A stretch of 64,000 nt of DNA, from NCBI GenBank assembly GCA_008973525.1, contig WACJ01000263.1:310001-374000 (forward strand). Direction: 5' to 3'. Shown one piece after another: positions 21,813 through 33,859 of the stretch. The notes beneath the pieces were generated by a model, which searched no databases, was not told the DNA's origin, and saw nothing but the letters and a program-made list of their open reading frames with translations. Source of the stretch: Stenopsyche tienmushanensis (taxonomy: Eukaryota; Arthropoda; Insecta; Trichoptera; Stenopsychidae). A program made the translations under genes and the position numbers. How positions within the stretch are numbered: position 1 is the first letter of the stretch; each line of letters starts with the position of its first letter.

Positions 21813-24410
21813 CTGAAACTTTATAACCGTCCCATTGTAGGCATGTCAAATATGTAGTTCGCGGGTCACACGAGACCTACTGATCCCTGATTCGGGTTTC
21901 GCCTACTTACCTATCTACCCATATTACTTTACACAACTTGAAAACGGTTATGTCATCGCCTTTGTTATATCAATACCGAATTGCATGATTTACAAAAGAG
22001 CATAAATTACATTATATTATATACAGCGTAAATACGAACACAACCCTTTGGATCCGGTAACTATTACATTTGACTCAATTAAAAAATAAATACAATATTT
22101 TCGGGGGATGAAATTCGATACGACGTCTGGGGAGTATTTCTGGACGACTCGCCGTAACAACTGGTCAACAAGTGTAAATAAATACTACGGGGTGGAGCTT
22201 TCGATTCGAGCAACGATGAAATAGATAAAAGAATTGGGGCGGCAAATGGGGCGATGAGATCTTTAAGCGCATCTTTAATCCTACAAACAGAGCTGGATTC
22301 AAAGACAAAGCTCTTCATACAAAGAGCCCTATAAGATGTGCTCGGGATAGAACCTCAACCAGATAAATCTGGACATATTTATCGTTCAGCTTCTGAAATC
22401 ATTACTAGTCTAGTGATTTAATTCGTATTTAAAAAAAGTATGTGTATTAACTCTACAATTAATTTTAAAAGATAAAATAGAAAACAAGGTGATGTTTATG
22501 CAGAAATAATCTTTCATGTTTATGAAACATTCGCAATTGATTGGAAATAATTTCACTCATAACACTGAAAAGTCGCCTATTACGAATACAGAGAGGACAT
22601 TCGAAGAAGATATACCTGAATGATACATGGTAGCCAAAGGATACAACAGCGTAGTAATTAGTTGCGCTGGTAACACTTGATTTGGTGGACCGCATTTATA
22701 TCAGATTACTAAATGATAGGTGTATCAGCTCTTTGGTAACAAATGTGTATTAGCTACTATTGTTTTACTATTTTAAATAGGTTTTGATTTAAATGCTTTC
22801 GAATCGATTTAATAAGCGAATTGCAAACAAGCAGCGATTTATTGGTTGAACAGTTTTAGGCCAAATTGAAATCAAATGATAAAATTACATATTAAGCATT
22901 GTTCTCTATTTTGCGGTTTGCATATTTTCACATGAACGCATTAGGGCGTTCGATACTATAGCGCAAATGAATGCATTTTTACACCGTGACAAATGAAACG
23001 GGCGATAAATTAAATCGTAATATTCGAGTCCGCCATAAAAATGATTGTAAAAAGCTAATGAATAGGTGAGGGAATCAAAGCGCGACAAGTTTCACTTGTT
23101 GAGTCGTACCACTTTTATGAACTGCCATAATTGTGGTAAGTTTATGGGGTGGAGTCGGCGAGAGTAGAATCGTTGCTGGGACCGGTAATAAATAAAAGAT
23201 GAGGCGATACGGACCGAGATGAAATCTGTATCAAAAGAAAAATCATAAATGCGATGAACGGGGGATGTTATGATTGAAGGTACGGATTGATGTGACGGTG
23301 TTTTGCCGGGGCTTATCTAAAAAGCAATCTGGCCACCCTTCATGCGGAAGGGCAGAAGAAGGTTCGCGCGGTCGCTTTTTGTACATCCAGAATGAATTAG
23401 AAGCATAGCACACTCCAACAAAGGGGGGCAGTTGTGCCGCGAGGGAAGGTCGTGGATGCGACCTATAAAGCTGATAACCACCCCCTAAGTAGGGGATCAC
23501 ACGACCAAACAGGCCATCCGCAAACTTTATTCCCGAAACTATCGTCGACAGGACCACTCGCGATCCATATCGGCGACGGATTCTCCGAATAAATCTGCCT
23601 GATAAACCAATTGCTGCGGCGATACTTCAGCACAGGACGCTTCGGGAAGAATGCCCAAAATAAAAAATGCCACGACCACGTTTTCCTCGGCAATTCTAAT
23701 ATATACTTTTTTTTTGCTGAGATAAGATATTCCAGCCGAAGGGTCAGGAGATATAAGATAAGGTACATTGTAACCGCTCACTATAAGCGATCCAATAAAT
23801 CCACCGTATTCCGGCACGTCCGGAGCGAACCACTGCAGCATGAAACAATTACGGTAATTGTTACAAGTACCGAAGAACAAAAAGACGCTTTAAAATTCAG
23901 CATCAGTCATGCGTTTCTGCCGACCGGGGGATTATGGAGCGTTACGCCTCTACATCGATGGGCTTTACGACGCCACTCCGAAACTCCTTAATTCGCTGAA
24001 AAGTTCTCACATAAAAAGATGAATATTAAGTTGTCGAAAGATTCGATATGAATAATTTACTCCGTACATAAATAAACAGGGGTAGTTTAAATGGCCCGAC
24101 TCGACGTTATGTTAATCCGAAACACTTCGGTTTTGCGGTCTGATTCCCCATAGCACCTGGATATCGTCACTTTGATGCTGTGATACATAAGAGATGACAT
24201 TTTATACTTTTTTCTGCTATATCAATATCTCGTTTAGCGCTTAGTACATGTTTCTTGTCTACAAAGTACTAGACCAAATAGCGTTAAACAAAGTAATTTT
24301 AACACAAAGCAAAGAGCAACACGCGATGTAAAATAAACCAATCGTACTTTAATTTTAAGTTATTTTAATTGCATATTTACATAGAAATATATTATTGCAA
24401 TGCATATTCT
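21813..24410. other. Unassigned DNA; GC-richer block at 23240-23990 with long ORFs on both strands
   Basis: Between 23240 and 23990 the base composition rises. Overlapping ORFs occur on both strands: 126 codons plus strand from 23611, and 113 codons minus strand from 23880. The minus one contains a hydrophobic VVVAFFILGILPEASCAEV stretch that looks like a signal sequence, behind a possible acceptor (CTTATCTCAG). No family is recognised, so no gene is called. The remainder is AT-rich and blank. Confidence 0.3.
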
Positions 24411-24541
24411 GGCTCGTCTGAAATTCTTGATGATGAAGTTGTCTAGCGTGATTAGCTCGTTAAGGAGATCACCTCGTCTTGCTTTTGCACCCATTTTAAA
24501 ATCATTCGCTACAATTTTATCTACGGTTTTGGCAATCATTA
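24411..24541 (-). pseudogene. Non-LTR retrotransposon endonuclease fragment
   Basis: The minus-strand translation IVANDFKMGAKARRGDLLNE, then LITLDNFIIKNF matches the conserved block of LINE apurinic-type endonucleases (vaGDFNa...GS....RG..L.e....L...N). The Asp-Phe pair is kept, but the invariant Asn after it reads Lys and the segment between is shortened. Only about 45 codons survive. The clade (Jockey, I or R1) cannot be decided. Confidence 0.5.
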
Positions 24542-25792
24542 CCAATGTGTATTTTCAGTCTTCCATCATCATTAAAACTTATGTCAGCTGTCAATTATAT
24601 GATGTTTTCTACTGCCAACTTCAACATCAATTGCGTATACAAAAGTGATTCGTAATTCAATTAGATTAGCATGAATTCGATCGTTTTAAATATCTAAAAT
24701 TGTGTTCTGATATATTTTTTATTTAACATTAAATGTTTTTGTATTTTTAGAATGATGAATGCATATATGTATAAGAAAACGAAATCAGAAAATATGCAAA
24801 CGATATCAGAAAGTGGTAAATGTCAGTTTATTTTCAACTTGATTTGCATATAAAAGATATATTCATAATCAAAAAATAAAATTTAATCAATTGAATGACA
24901 GTAGCATTTGCGAAAGGATAAATTATGCAATGACTTTTAGCTTTGCATAATATTTATTCCTCATGATATTTAAAGTATCTTTGTATTTAATCTATATCCA
25001 ATCATGTTTTGACTTGGATTTATCTAGCGACGAATGAGGAAAAAATAGGTAATTATTTGCTTTGTGCGTGTACAATTTGCATAAAATATGCGCTGAGATC
25101 CAATTATGAATACGCGAGGTTAATGGGATACGTTTCTTTTGCATTTTAATGTTCATCACTGCAGTCTGGAAGTCACGTCAAAGAGTGGAAGTACTCACAC
25201 TGAAGAGTTGGAAAATGGCATATTCTTCAAATATTAAGTGGAATAAACCCTCGCTATTCTAGAGGATTACATTCTTAAAAACCCTCCAGGATGCGGATAC
25301 TTTTATTGAACGAGAAAGGAGACTTTCCGGCGTTTCATACAAGCGGGGAAGAAAAGGATGCATCAACAGTTTCACATGCAAAACTTATTTTTTTTAAAAT
25401 ATTTTGCATAACATTATTTTACGAAATTTACAAAACGATAAAGACAAGACAGCACAAAAGACAAGTTTAATTTAGACTCACGAACAAAGTAGTAAAAAAT
25501 CTTCGAGAAAGAATACAGAAATCCATAATTTATTATGGGGCGAAACCCTTGTTTATCGCCTCCATTACAATTCACCACCATATCTAGCAGCACAATTTTG
25601 TCACCACCCCTACTGACATCGAATGATGACATTTTTAGTGTCAATAATTTACGCATGGCTTTTAAGCCGAAAACATGCAAAATACCAAAGCACAAAATTA
25701 CGATGCGTTTACACCATAAAACTTAACTTGATACTTATTGGCAAAAGAGAGTGCTGTGCGAACTGTCGTTCGCAAATAGCATTATATAAATA
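24542..25792. other. AT-rich DNA, nothing recognised
   Basis: Short ORFs only, on both strands around 25414-25988. None has a recognisable domain. Confidence 0.4.
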
Positions 25793-26605
25793 CAGCCAAA
25801 CCTCTTTTTGTGCGATTTCGAAGTTATGCGATTTTTTTAAAGCAAATTTTTATTTTTTAAATTTCATAAAAAGAACGTATCGAGATATTTTGGATAAAAT
25901 AGGAAACAAATCATCAACACTAACCGAAATTTGGAAACAAAAATATAATTTGGGACTGTGTAAATCATATCGCATTTGCTATAGCTGAATTACGACCACA
26001 CCCTTTATTCTGGTTTAGATTTTTGTGTTTTTTTCGCATTTTTCCAATGTTTCGACTTTTAAAATTACATTCTCCAAAGTAATTTCCAAAATTCCAACTA
26101 CTTATCGAGTTATAGCTATTTTAGTGACGCGGCAACTTGGCCGGTCCTACCATAATGAAATCTTTTAACGCGTTTTTTCGAAACTACTTTTTTCAACGCG
26201 GTTAACATCATATCTCAAGTTTTAATCAATTAATTTACTTCAAACCAAATTTAAAAAAAAAATTAAAACTGACAAATTAAGGCTGAAAAATTGACTTGAT
26301 TGAATTTTTTTTTAAACAGTCACCATTTTGTGATATTTTTTTTTTGAGATGCCAGATATCAGACATCCTTAAAATTTTACCAATGATGCAAGAAGTCCTT
26401 TAAATGTTACCAAAATGTTATTTTTTAACTGTCTTTTTGTTTTTTTATTAATTTTTTTTATGCGATTTTGGATATATGGAAGTTTCAAAGTTATGCGGTT
26501 TTTAAAATCATGGAAGGCATCTTCACTTTTTCTATGTAAGTCAAAGCTTTTTTTTTGTGCGATTTTCCGCGGAACGCATTTATTGCACCAAAAAATGTTA
26601 AGTGG
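25793..26605 (+). mobile_element. Second member of the GTTATGCGG pogo/Tigger-like family
   Basis: The left end CAGCCAAACCTCTTTTTGTG follows TA, and the GAAGTTATGCGATTTT subterminal motif is close to that at 19750. The right part (26470-26605: AAAGTTATGCGGTTTTTAAA, then CCGCGGAACGCATTTATTGC, ending AGTGG before TA) is clearly homologous to 20465-20587. The two outer termini have diverged, and no transposase motif is visible inside, so this is a non-autonomous derivative. Confidence 0.6.
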
Positions 26606-27673
26606 TAGTACATTACAATAATAAAGAAGGAGAAAAAAGTTTTATTGATTTCCCTGAATACTAAATTTCATGATGAATTGAACAACTTGAAAACCTTTCG
26701 ATAAAATCACTACAGTTGCTATGAATTAGGAAGATGTAAGTTTCCTTCGTCTGTGTTATTTTAAAAACGTATATAAAAAAACCGCGTAAAAAGAGATCAG
26801 CTAAGTATCATAGTGCGTTATACGCAGCCTATTACAGGACTAGGGGCTCTTCAATATCCATTCATGAGAAAGGTTCACATTTATATCATCTTTATATTTC
26901 AAATATTCATCTCAGAGTTTTATTTCTGAGCGCTTACCCAGCGGGTTTTTGGTGGACGTATTGAAGGGTGTTTTTGCGACAAAATGTATATGATGAGCAA
27001 TACGTGTGCTATTTTTTTGTAGATTCATTGTGATTGTGGGCAGTTTAATTATATACTCTGTTAGTATTATGCCAACGTGTGTTGTTGGAGTCTAGTACAG
27101 AAAGGCATAATAAAAGTCTGTTACATCGTCAGCTGTTTATGCATTTGGTTCGATGAGTCAGTTAACCGCAGATGACCCATGTAAGCGCCTCCAGTACACC
27201 ACAAACGTATAATTGCGTTCGTCTTAAATACTAATGGTACAAAATCATAGTTTTATAACCACGTCCATTACGTTAAACGAGCAATTTTGCCATCGATACT
27301 TCCTACAGAAAATAACATCAAAAACTACGCTGGTTTATCGCTCCGAAACAGGTTAATTAAACGCGAATTTTAATATAAAAAACGCTTTTAATAGGTCGAT
27401 AAAAAAGGGATAAGAATCCAAATTACGGAGGGACGTAGCAGATATCCGTGTACCGTCGTGACCGATCCACACAGGATGTATGGCGATTGTGGTAGTGACC
27501 AATTTGGAGTTATTAAAACAACATAAGGACGTGGAGGGAGGGACACGAAACCTTCAATTTGGCGTTATCTACCCCACAGGTAAAAGGCTTTATCTATTTT
27601 TTATGCTGATGTAAATTTACATCGCCCGTAAAAATGGTACCGTTTCGTCTGACACGTGTACATGTGTGCTCGG
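26606..27673. other. Unassigned DNA
   Basis: 26836-26905 resembles 41347-41405 (AGG.CTCTTC.ATATT..T.CATG..AAAG.TTCACAT pattern), a dispersed repeat. 27420-27680 is GC-richer and unexplained. Confidence 0.35.
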
Positions 27674-27755
27674 AGAGACATGTGTACCGCAAACCCCCGG
27701 GATCCATTAGCTAATATACTACCGGATGTATGAATGTGTACGTACACATGTCTCT
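27674..27755. repeat. Perfect 14-bp inverted repeat, 54-base spacer
   Basis: AGAGACATGTGTAC at 27674-27687 is exactly complementary to GTACACATGTCTCT at 27742-27755. A palindromic GTGTACGTACAC overlaps the right arm. It lies in a GC-richer patch. A hairpin RNA, a small foldback element or a binding-site cluster are all possible. Confidence 0.5.
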
Positions 27756-28707
27756 ACTTGGTGATTATTATCAACAGTTTTATGTAGAAGAATATCGGTA
27801 ATGGGTGTCCTCCTTCGCCACCTGACGTACAATGGCTTCCATATCATTCCATAGGTGAGAACAGTTGCTCTCAATCTTAACAGCGAGCGGTCTCCGATAA
27901 TACGTAAGGATACATCAAATGTCCTGCCTAAAAAAAATAAAACACTACACAGTAAATGTGAACGATTTATTGAAGATTGCGGCAAACCACAGCAGAAGAC
28001 AGCATACATCAATTAACTCGGTATTGGGGATCGAGAGGAACTTGTTGGAATCGATCCAGAATTCATTCGGAATGTATATTTCATTACCCTAATTACTTAC
28101 AAAATATCACTCAGTATATTTATATTCATTATTCATGATCGGTCTCATTACAACATCAACGCGATATATCAGTCCACAGCGAAACAAATGTCTTATCCAT
28201 TTGAGCGTATTTTTATCATAATGGGGAGGGCTTTTGTTTACACAAATTTTCCGACAAAATCAGTAATCTTGTGCCTAATTATGATCCGTGCTGTTCTGCG
28301 TTTTATCATGCCACTCATTATGCCAAATGATTGGTGAAATTCCCTACTCAATATTCATTCACAACACAAGGATTTGGCAATGAGTATTTCGCCAGAAGTT
28401 CGAACTAATCTGGCAAATTTGCCTTCGAATGTATTTAAATATGAGGATATCTTCCATTTTAGTTCTGTAGGATCTAGATTATCAAATAAGATAAATAAAT
28501 AGTTAATATGCGCTATCTGAATGAAAATATAAACGAATATTTCAGATATTTATTCACATTGATCATTACTTCATTCATCTAAGAAATAAGATCTTTAATA
28601 TTGAATGCATGCTAGAAAAATTTGGAGTCAGAATTAGTCATTAGTTATTAGATTTTAATTTTAATCTAGCCAGCTGAAAACAGAGTGAATACAATAGTAA
28701 CATTTGT
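27756..28707. other. Unassigned DNA with one weak exon-like segment
   Basis: On the minus strand a strong acceptor (TTTATTTTTTTTAG) at about 27928 precedes a 60-codon open stretch. No donor or homologue is convincing. Confidence 0.25.
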
Positions 28708-29050
28708 TGGGCAAGAAATATGAAGCTAATTTGGTGGAAATGGCACCTGGGATAACCCAAAGTACGATAGTACAGACGCAGACGATGAAGTTATTAAATA
28801 TTTTACCCCAAAAAGGCTTAAAAATAAGGTCTAGATTTAGCCGAACAATCGGAGATATATTTTTTAACCGAAGATCCATCCACTGAAAGATAATAAGAGA
28901 ATTTCCCAGTGCTTAATTCCATACAACGAAATTGATAATGATCGTTCAGCCAAAAGCAATCAATCGAAATTAACATATTTTTTGCTAAAAATAGAGTTCA
29001 AAATGCTGCTAAAGCTCCGAAAATGAGAATATTTAGCCAATAAAAAAACA
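28708..29050 (+). mobile_element. pogo/jerky-type transposase C-terminal remnant, copy 2 of 3
   Basis: Homologous at the nucleotide level to 44750-45110 and, in the opposite orientation, to 17845-18110. Shared blocks: ATATGAAGC.AATTTGGTGGAA, the ACAGACG.AGACGATGAA core, GCCGAACAAT, and TTTTTTGCTAAAAATA. All frames are interrupted. It contributes the tail of a Tigger/CENP-B-like protein and no catalytic residues. Confidence 0.55.
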
Positions 29051-30947
29051 CCTTCGCTTAGTGGTTATTAGTAGTGATGAATAATAAATGCACAGGATTT
29101 TGCTTTAATGCAATAGATTTTCTTCTATGAATATCATTAATAATATTTAACAAAATGAAACATTTTTATATATTGGGATTTAACAAATTTAATTATTCGT
29201 TCATTGACCATACATCCAGACATGTCAACCATCTGTGATCCAGGATAAATATACATTAATTTACCTCATCTAATTTTACCCCAACTAATGCTAATATCTT
29301 GCACAGTTAATGTACTTGAGCGTATCATTTAACCCAAATTTAGACTCCAATTTTTCAAATTCACTGAAACAATTAGTGTTTCTACCCAATTTAGTCTCTT
29401 GAAAGGTCTTCTAAAGCTGCACTGAATAGCATATGCGATTTACTTGTCTCCTTGCTTCCTCCTTAACACATGCTAAACTTTATCTTATATATTTTACCAT
29501 AAAATATAAAACTTCACCATAAACACTCGAGTGTTTATTGTGCCATTCTAAATTTTCGCACTGCAAAAAATACGTTTTATAGTACAAGTTTGCTCATTTC
29601 ATTTATTTTGAATGCTTTCAAGCTACATATCTAGCATAAAATGATATTATATTAACGACCACAATGCTTATCTATATACGAAAGCTTTTCATAATGGAAC
29701 AATAAAATCGATCGTAAAAACTGAACAATCCCGATCAATTTTAACAGCGTTTAAAATTAACCAACAGCGACAAACAAACTTGTCAGGTGTACGGATCATG
29801 AGACATCATTACTATTTTCGATCTAAAATAAAATCACTCCACAAATAATGTTATATCTGAAAATAATGTACATAGTTGTATTATTGATGTAGTGAATGAA
29901 GTGGATTTATATGCCAAGGTTAATCAGACTTGAATATGAATAGACAAACAAGATCTTTGATACGTCGCGTGGGCGACATGTGCTTAAGATAAGGTTGAAT
30001 TCCCAAGAATTGACGGTATTAAATAGAATCTTAATTTGGTTAATGAATACGGAGAAAATGGTGGAAAAGGGCGATTATTTAGATGTTGGTATGATCAATT
30101 CAGCGAGCTAGCTGATGTGATTCTATATACAACGAACACTGAAAGACAGAAGTAATGAAACATGAGCAGAGCTTGGACCATAGATCGTGTCTTTGGTTGT
30201 CTCAAAATAAATGTAGATCAATAATACAGTATTCGCTGAACTGTTAAAAGTTAATATATAAAAGATATGTTAACAATCAACTAAATTGTATTACCTCAAT
30301 TACTAATAGCTGTAAAATAGCTGAAATAGTATTATTTTATAAATCAATTATACTATTTTATGTATACGCGTAGGATTAAAAACTGATGATATAATATGAA
30401 AATCTATTATTTTTCACATGGTATTGATTGGTCGATCCTATAATTTATATATCCTATGAATATGAATGATAACGTTTTGGTGTTCAATCCATTGACTCAA
30501 TTGAGTCAACAAGAGAACAAAATCCGTTTGAAATTACAAAACTATTGACTTATTAAGTGATGTGTTCCATAATAAACGAATGTTTCGCGTAAAACATTTA
30601 TTTAAAAATTATTATAATTACAGCAATATTCGCCCATTTGTTGGGTGTAAACTGGTCGCGAGATGTACATATGTAGTTTATTTATGTTCTTTTGGTTCGA
30701 GGGCAGGGCTAACGGGGATTTGTAGTACTTCTTACTCTCACTTATAATGGTCCCATAAAAGGGATTTCGAAAAGCTACCTAAAAAAAAAACTCCTGTTTA
30801 GTCCAGAGTAGAGGCGGTCAAAGCGTCAACCGCGTAACTATTCCTAGTCGCCATGTGGTCATCTCTGATGCCCGTCCTAATTAATTTGTAAGAAGAAATC
30901 ATTATTTTCTCATATTAAAATAACTAGATATTGAATATGTACTAGTA
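29051..30947. other. AT-rich DNA, nothing recognised
   Basis: No domain, termini or RNA gene seen. Only very short ORFs. Confidence 0.45.
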
Positions 30948-31542
30948 TCAGGTCAGTCCAAAAGTTCGTGCGCAATTTTCGTAAACATCGGAAGCATACT
31001 CATAGAAAATGAATACCAATCATCAATACGTGCGGTGTAAGAACTACCCAGATATGGTTTTAAAAAATTAAAATTGGAGAAAGCAGCATTTATGATGAAC
31101 CCCGTTCAGGATGTCTTGTTAATTTTCATAACGTCATTCTTAAAAAAATTGTGGAGATAGCAGAAAGGATGGATTCATCTCATGGAACGGTTTTTCGTCA
31201 TTTAAAAGGATTGGGAAAGTATACAAGCTTGGAAACGAATATATAATACATGTGCCCTTTCCTTTTATCGCACTTCGAAAGAGAGCCATTTTTTGATTGT
31301 TTTGTAACAGGTGACGAAAAATGGATTATTTATCATAGCGTCACAAGAAAAAGACAGTGGAAAGATAAAGATAAGCAGCCAATCCAACAACAAAGGTGTT
31401 TTTACATCCTAATTAAAAAGTTAATTGTAAGATGGCGAGAAATTATAGATAATGGAGGAAAATATACCATTGATTAAAATGTTAAATTGTGTTTTATTTA
31501 AAAATTTCGCGAAAATGCGCACGATCTTTTGGACTGACCTGA
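30948..31542 (+). mobile_element. Internally deleted mariner element, 595 bp
   Basis: Inverted ends TCAGGTCAGTCCAAAAGTTC (30948) and the complement of TCAGGTCAGTCCAAAAGATC (ending 31542) are flanked by TA. The frame at 31250-31393 keeps the region around the first catalytic Asp (EPFFDCFVTGDEKWIIYHS, VTRKRQW, DKDKQP). It then jumps by an internal deletion to the extreme C-terminus (KLIVRWREIIDNGGKYTID). The HDNARPH and PSD motifs with the second and third catalytic Asp are lost, and the N-terminal region is broken by stops. Non-autonomous. Confidence 0.85.
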
Positions 31543-31624
31543 TATTATCTATGCTTATTTTAAATTTATATTTATTTTTTACTTTAAATTACTACTTTTT
31601 TATGATCACATACAATGTTGGTAG

Positions 31625-31689
31625 ACAGCCGCCTATAATTTGAAATGAACAAAGATCGCCCGCTGTGATTAGAAGTTTGGCTACCCCTG
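31625..31689 (-). mobile_element. hAT-like terminus fragment (CAGGGGTAGCCAAACTT)
   Basis: On the minus strand from 31689 the sequence CAGGGGTAGCCAAACTTCTA followed by CAGCGGGCGATC resembles the common animal hAT terminus CAGGGGTGGCCAAAC...CGCGGGCC. The other end was not found. Confidence 0.35.
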
Positions 31690-33282
31690 ATCTAAATCAA
31701 GACTGGGTAAATTTTTCATATTAACACAAAATGTGCAATGCAATTTTTTTTGAAGAATTCAAGAAAACCACGTAGTGTATGCGTTTTTGATGAAAAATTT
31801 GGCGCAGGATCTGTGTCGCCAAACAGTTAAATAATGTTCATTAACGATTATCTTGCCTGTGACACACGTTGCATCATCGATCATTATAGTGTTAAAAAGA
31901 CGCATTCAAAATACTTCTATTACATACATATCAAATTCTAATTGGTGGAATTCTGCTATAATATTATTTGTAAGTCCTATATTTTATATCGGCATGTTGA
32001 GCGTTATCTTGACGCCACCTTTACCGTGATGCAACTTTACAGATTGACAAACCCAACAACCACGGTTTCGTCTATTGATACATTTACTCAATGATAAATA
32101 TTTTCTATATGATGACAGACTTACAGCCGATATTGATATCATTTTCTACTGTGGTTGTTGAACTTTTAAAAATTATGTAAATACAACCCGACTTACTCAC
32201 GATGCATACTTCTCGGTCCACGTCATAGCAACACCATATCTTAATTACGAAGCACAAAGCGCCGAACGAGTTGAAAGGTATCCGAAAGCGAGTGTCAAGC
32301 GTCACTTAAAAAAAGATAAAGATGTCACAGAAGATGTCAAAATCACACGGCGATCGCGAATACAAAAGCGGTCTTTAAGCCGCTTACCACTAATTAAGAC
32401 GATCGCTAATTAGCACCGACGCATCGTTCGTCGTTGGCTGAAGAATTTTTCGATTAACGCTCCGTTCGACGATGAATATGTGTTGCTCGAATTCAATTAA
32501 CGTCGGCGATAAAACAAACTCACAATTAACAAGTCGGACGTAATGGCTGCGTCGTCTTTGAGATCGGCAGTTAAACTGAATCCCCGACGATATTGCAAGT
32601 CGCATTTATTTGACCAGGACTGCGATTCGCCGCTTTTATAGTACACGATAAACATTTTTATTTTCGCGATACAATCCCGATGCCAAGCAGCTCCGAATTC
32701 GGTATTTTTAGAATCAATTAAGTTTTCGCAAATCCGTCGTCGCCCATAATTTATGCCCATGCCGCGTCAAAATTAGGATGAATTAAAATATTGCTCATTT
32801 CTCCGAGAGACCGAGTTTGTGCTCCTGTCAAAAACAAGCGTCCTTGGCAACGCCCTTTTTCTCTTTGTCTCGGATTTAACAATAAAAAAGAGCGTTCAGC
32901 GCGGCATAAACAAATAGTGGAGGAGCGTTAAAACGTAACAGTCCCATAATGACAACCTCGACGCCCATTACAAATTATCGCGACTCAAATAAGCGACATG
33001 TGCACTTTGAAAAAAAAAAGTTCTAACGACCATCGAAAACGCACACATCATCGATATGTCCGTCATTAACGAGCGATTTGGCCGTTAAGGAAAAATAATT
33101 TCACATTTTTTAAGTAGAACGTCAAACATGACGCAAACGGGAATCCGAAATGAAATACTAAAATAATAATTACAATCGTCGATTTACTTTACGTATATAA
33201 ATAACTAATGCTTATTTTAAAGCAAATGATTAATGTTTGGGGCGAATTTATGTTATGGTGGTTTCTGGATTCTTGTTGTGAA
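31690..33282. other. Unassigned DNA; 32250-32960 is GC-richer
   Basis: 32250-32960 carries many CGAT/CGTC words and short overlapping minus-strand ORFs (71 and 87 codons) with no recognisable domain. A regulatory role is possible but not shown. Confidence 0.3.
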
Positions 33283-33770
33283 TAGGGAATCCAATCCCGG
33301 GATTTCATTAGTCCCCGGGATCGGGATTTTCAATAGTTTAAGACATTACTGATAAAATTCCTTTCTGCCGAGACACGGACTAAAACTTGCAAAATTTCCG
33401 ATTTTCCGACAAATTATTTATTTTCGTCTCTGCAGATGAATACTTATATACTATAATACTTTGATGTGATTCTTAATTATATTACAGAGTAATACAAAAA
33501 TTCTAAACCCCGTATCTATTATATTTCATATCGATATGCCCATTATTAGAGTCGAGGTGTAGTAAATACATCATCGGTAGGGAAAGGTTATTATAACAAT
33601 TTCAAAGCATATATGTATACATAGATTAGACAGTTACTGCCACTAGGTGTCGCATAAGCTCACCAATTAGTAGTTACGCCACTGTTTCCAAGCGTCCAGA
33701 TTTCAGCGGGAATTTTTATTAATCCCAGGATTCATGAGCACGAAATTTTGGCTCGAGATTGGATTCCCTA
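33283..33770 (-). mobile_element. Copy 4 of the TAGGGAATCC hAT family, 488 bp
   Basis: Both terminal repeats are present (TAGGGAATCCAATCCCGGGA at 33283 and ATTGGATTCCCTA ending 33770). The copy lies in the opposite orientation to 13794-14795. The transposase domain is deleted: terminal sequence joins directly to the TGATAAAATTCCTTTCTGCC segment at about 33351. No 8-bp duplication is seen (left flank GTTGTGAA, right flank GACACAAC). A nearly complete mariner starts 89 bases downstream. Confidence 0.75.
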
Positions 33771-33859
33771 GACACAACTGATGGTCAAAAAGTAAGTATG
33801 AAAAAAAACGACATTTCTAACTGGTCAATCTAATATTTGATATATAAAATGTATATATA

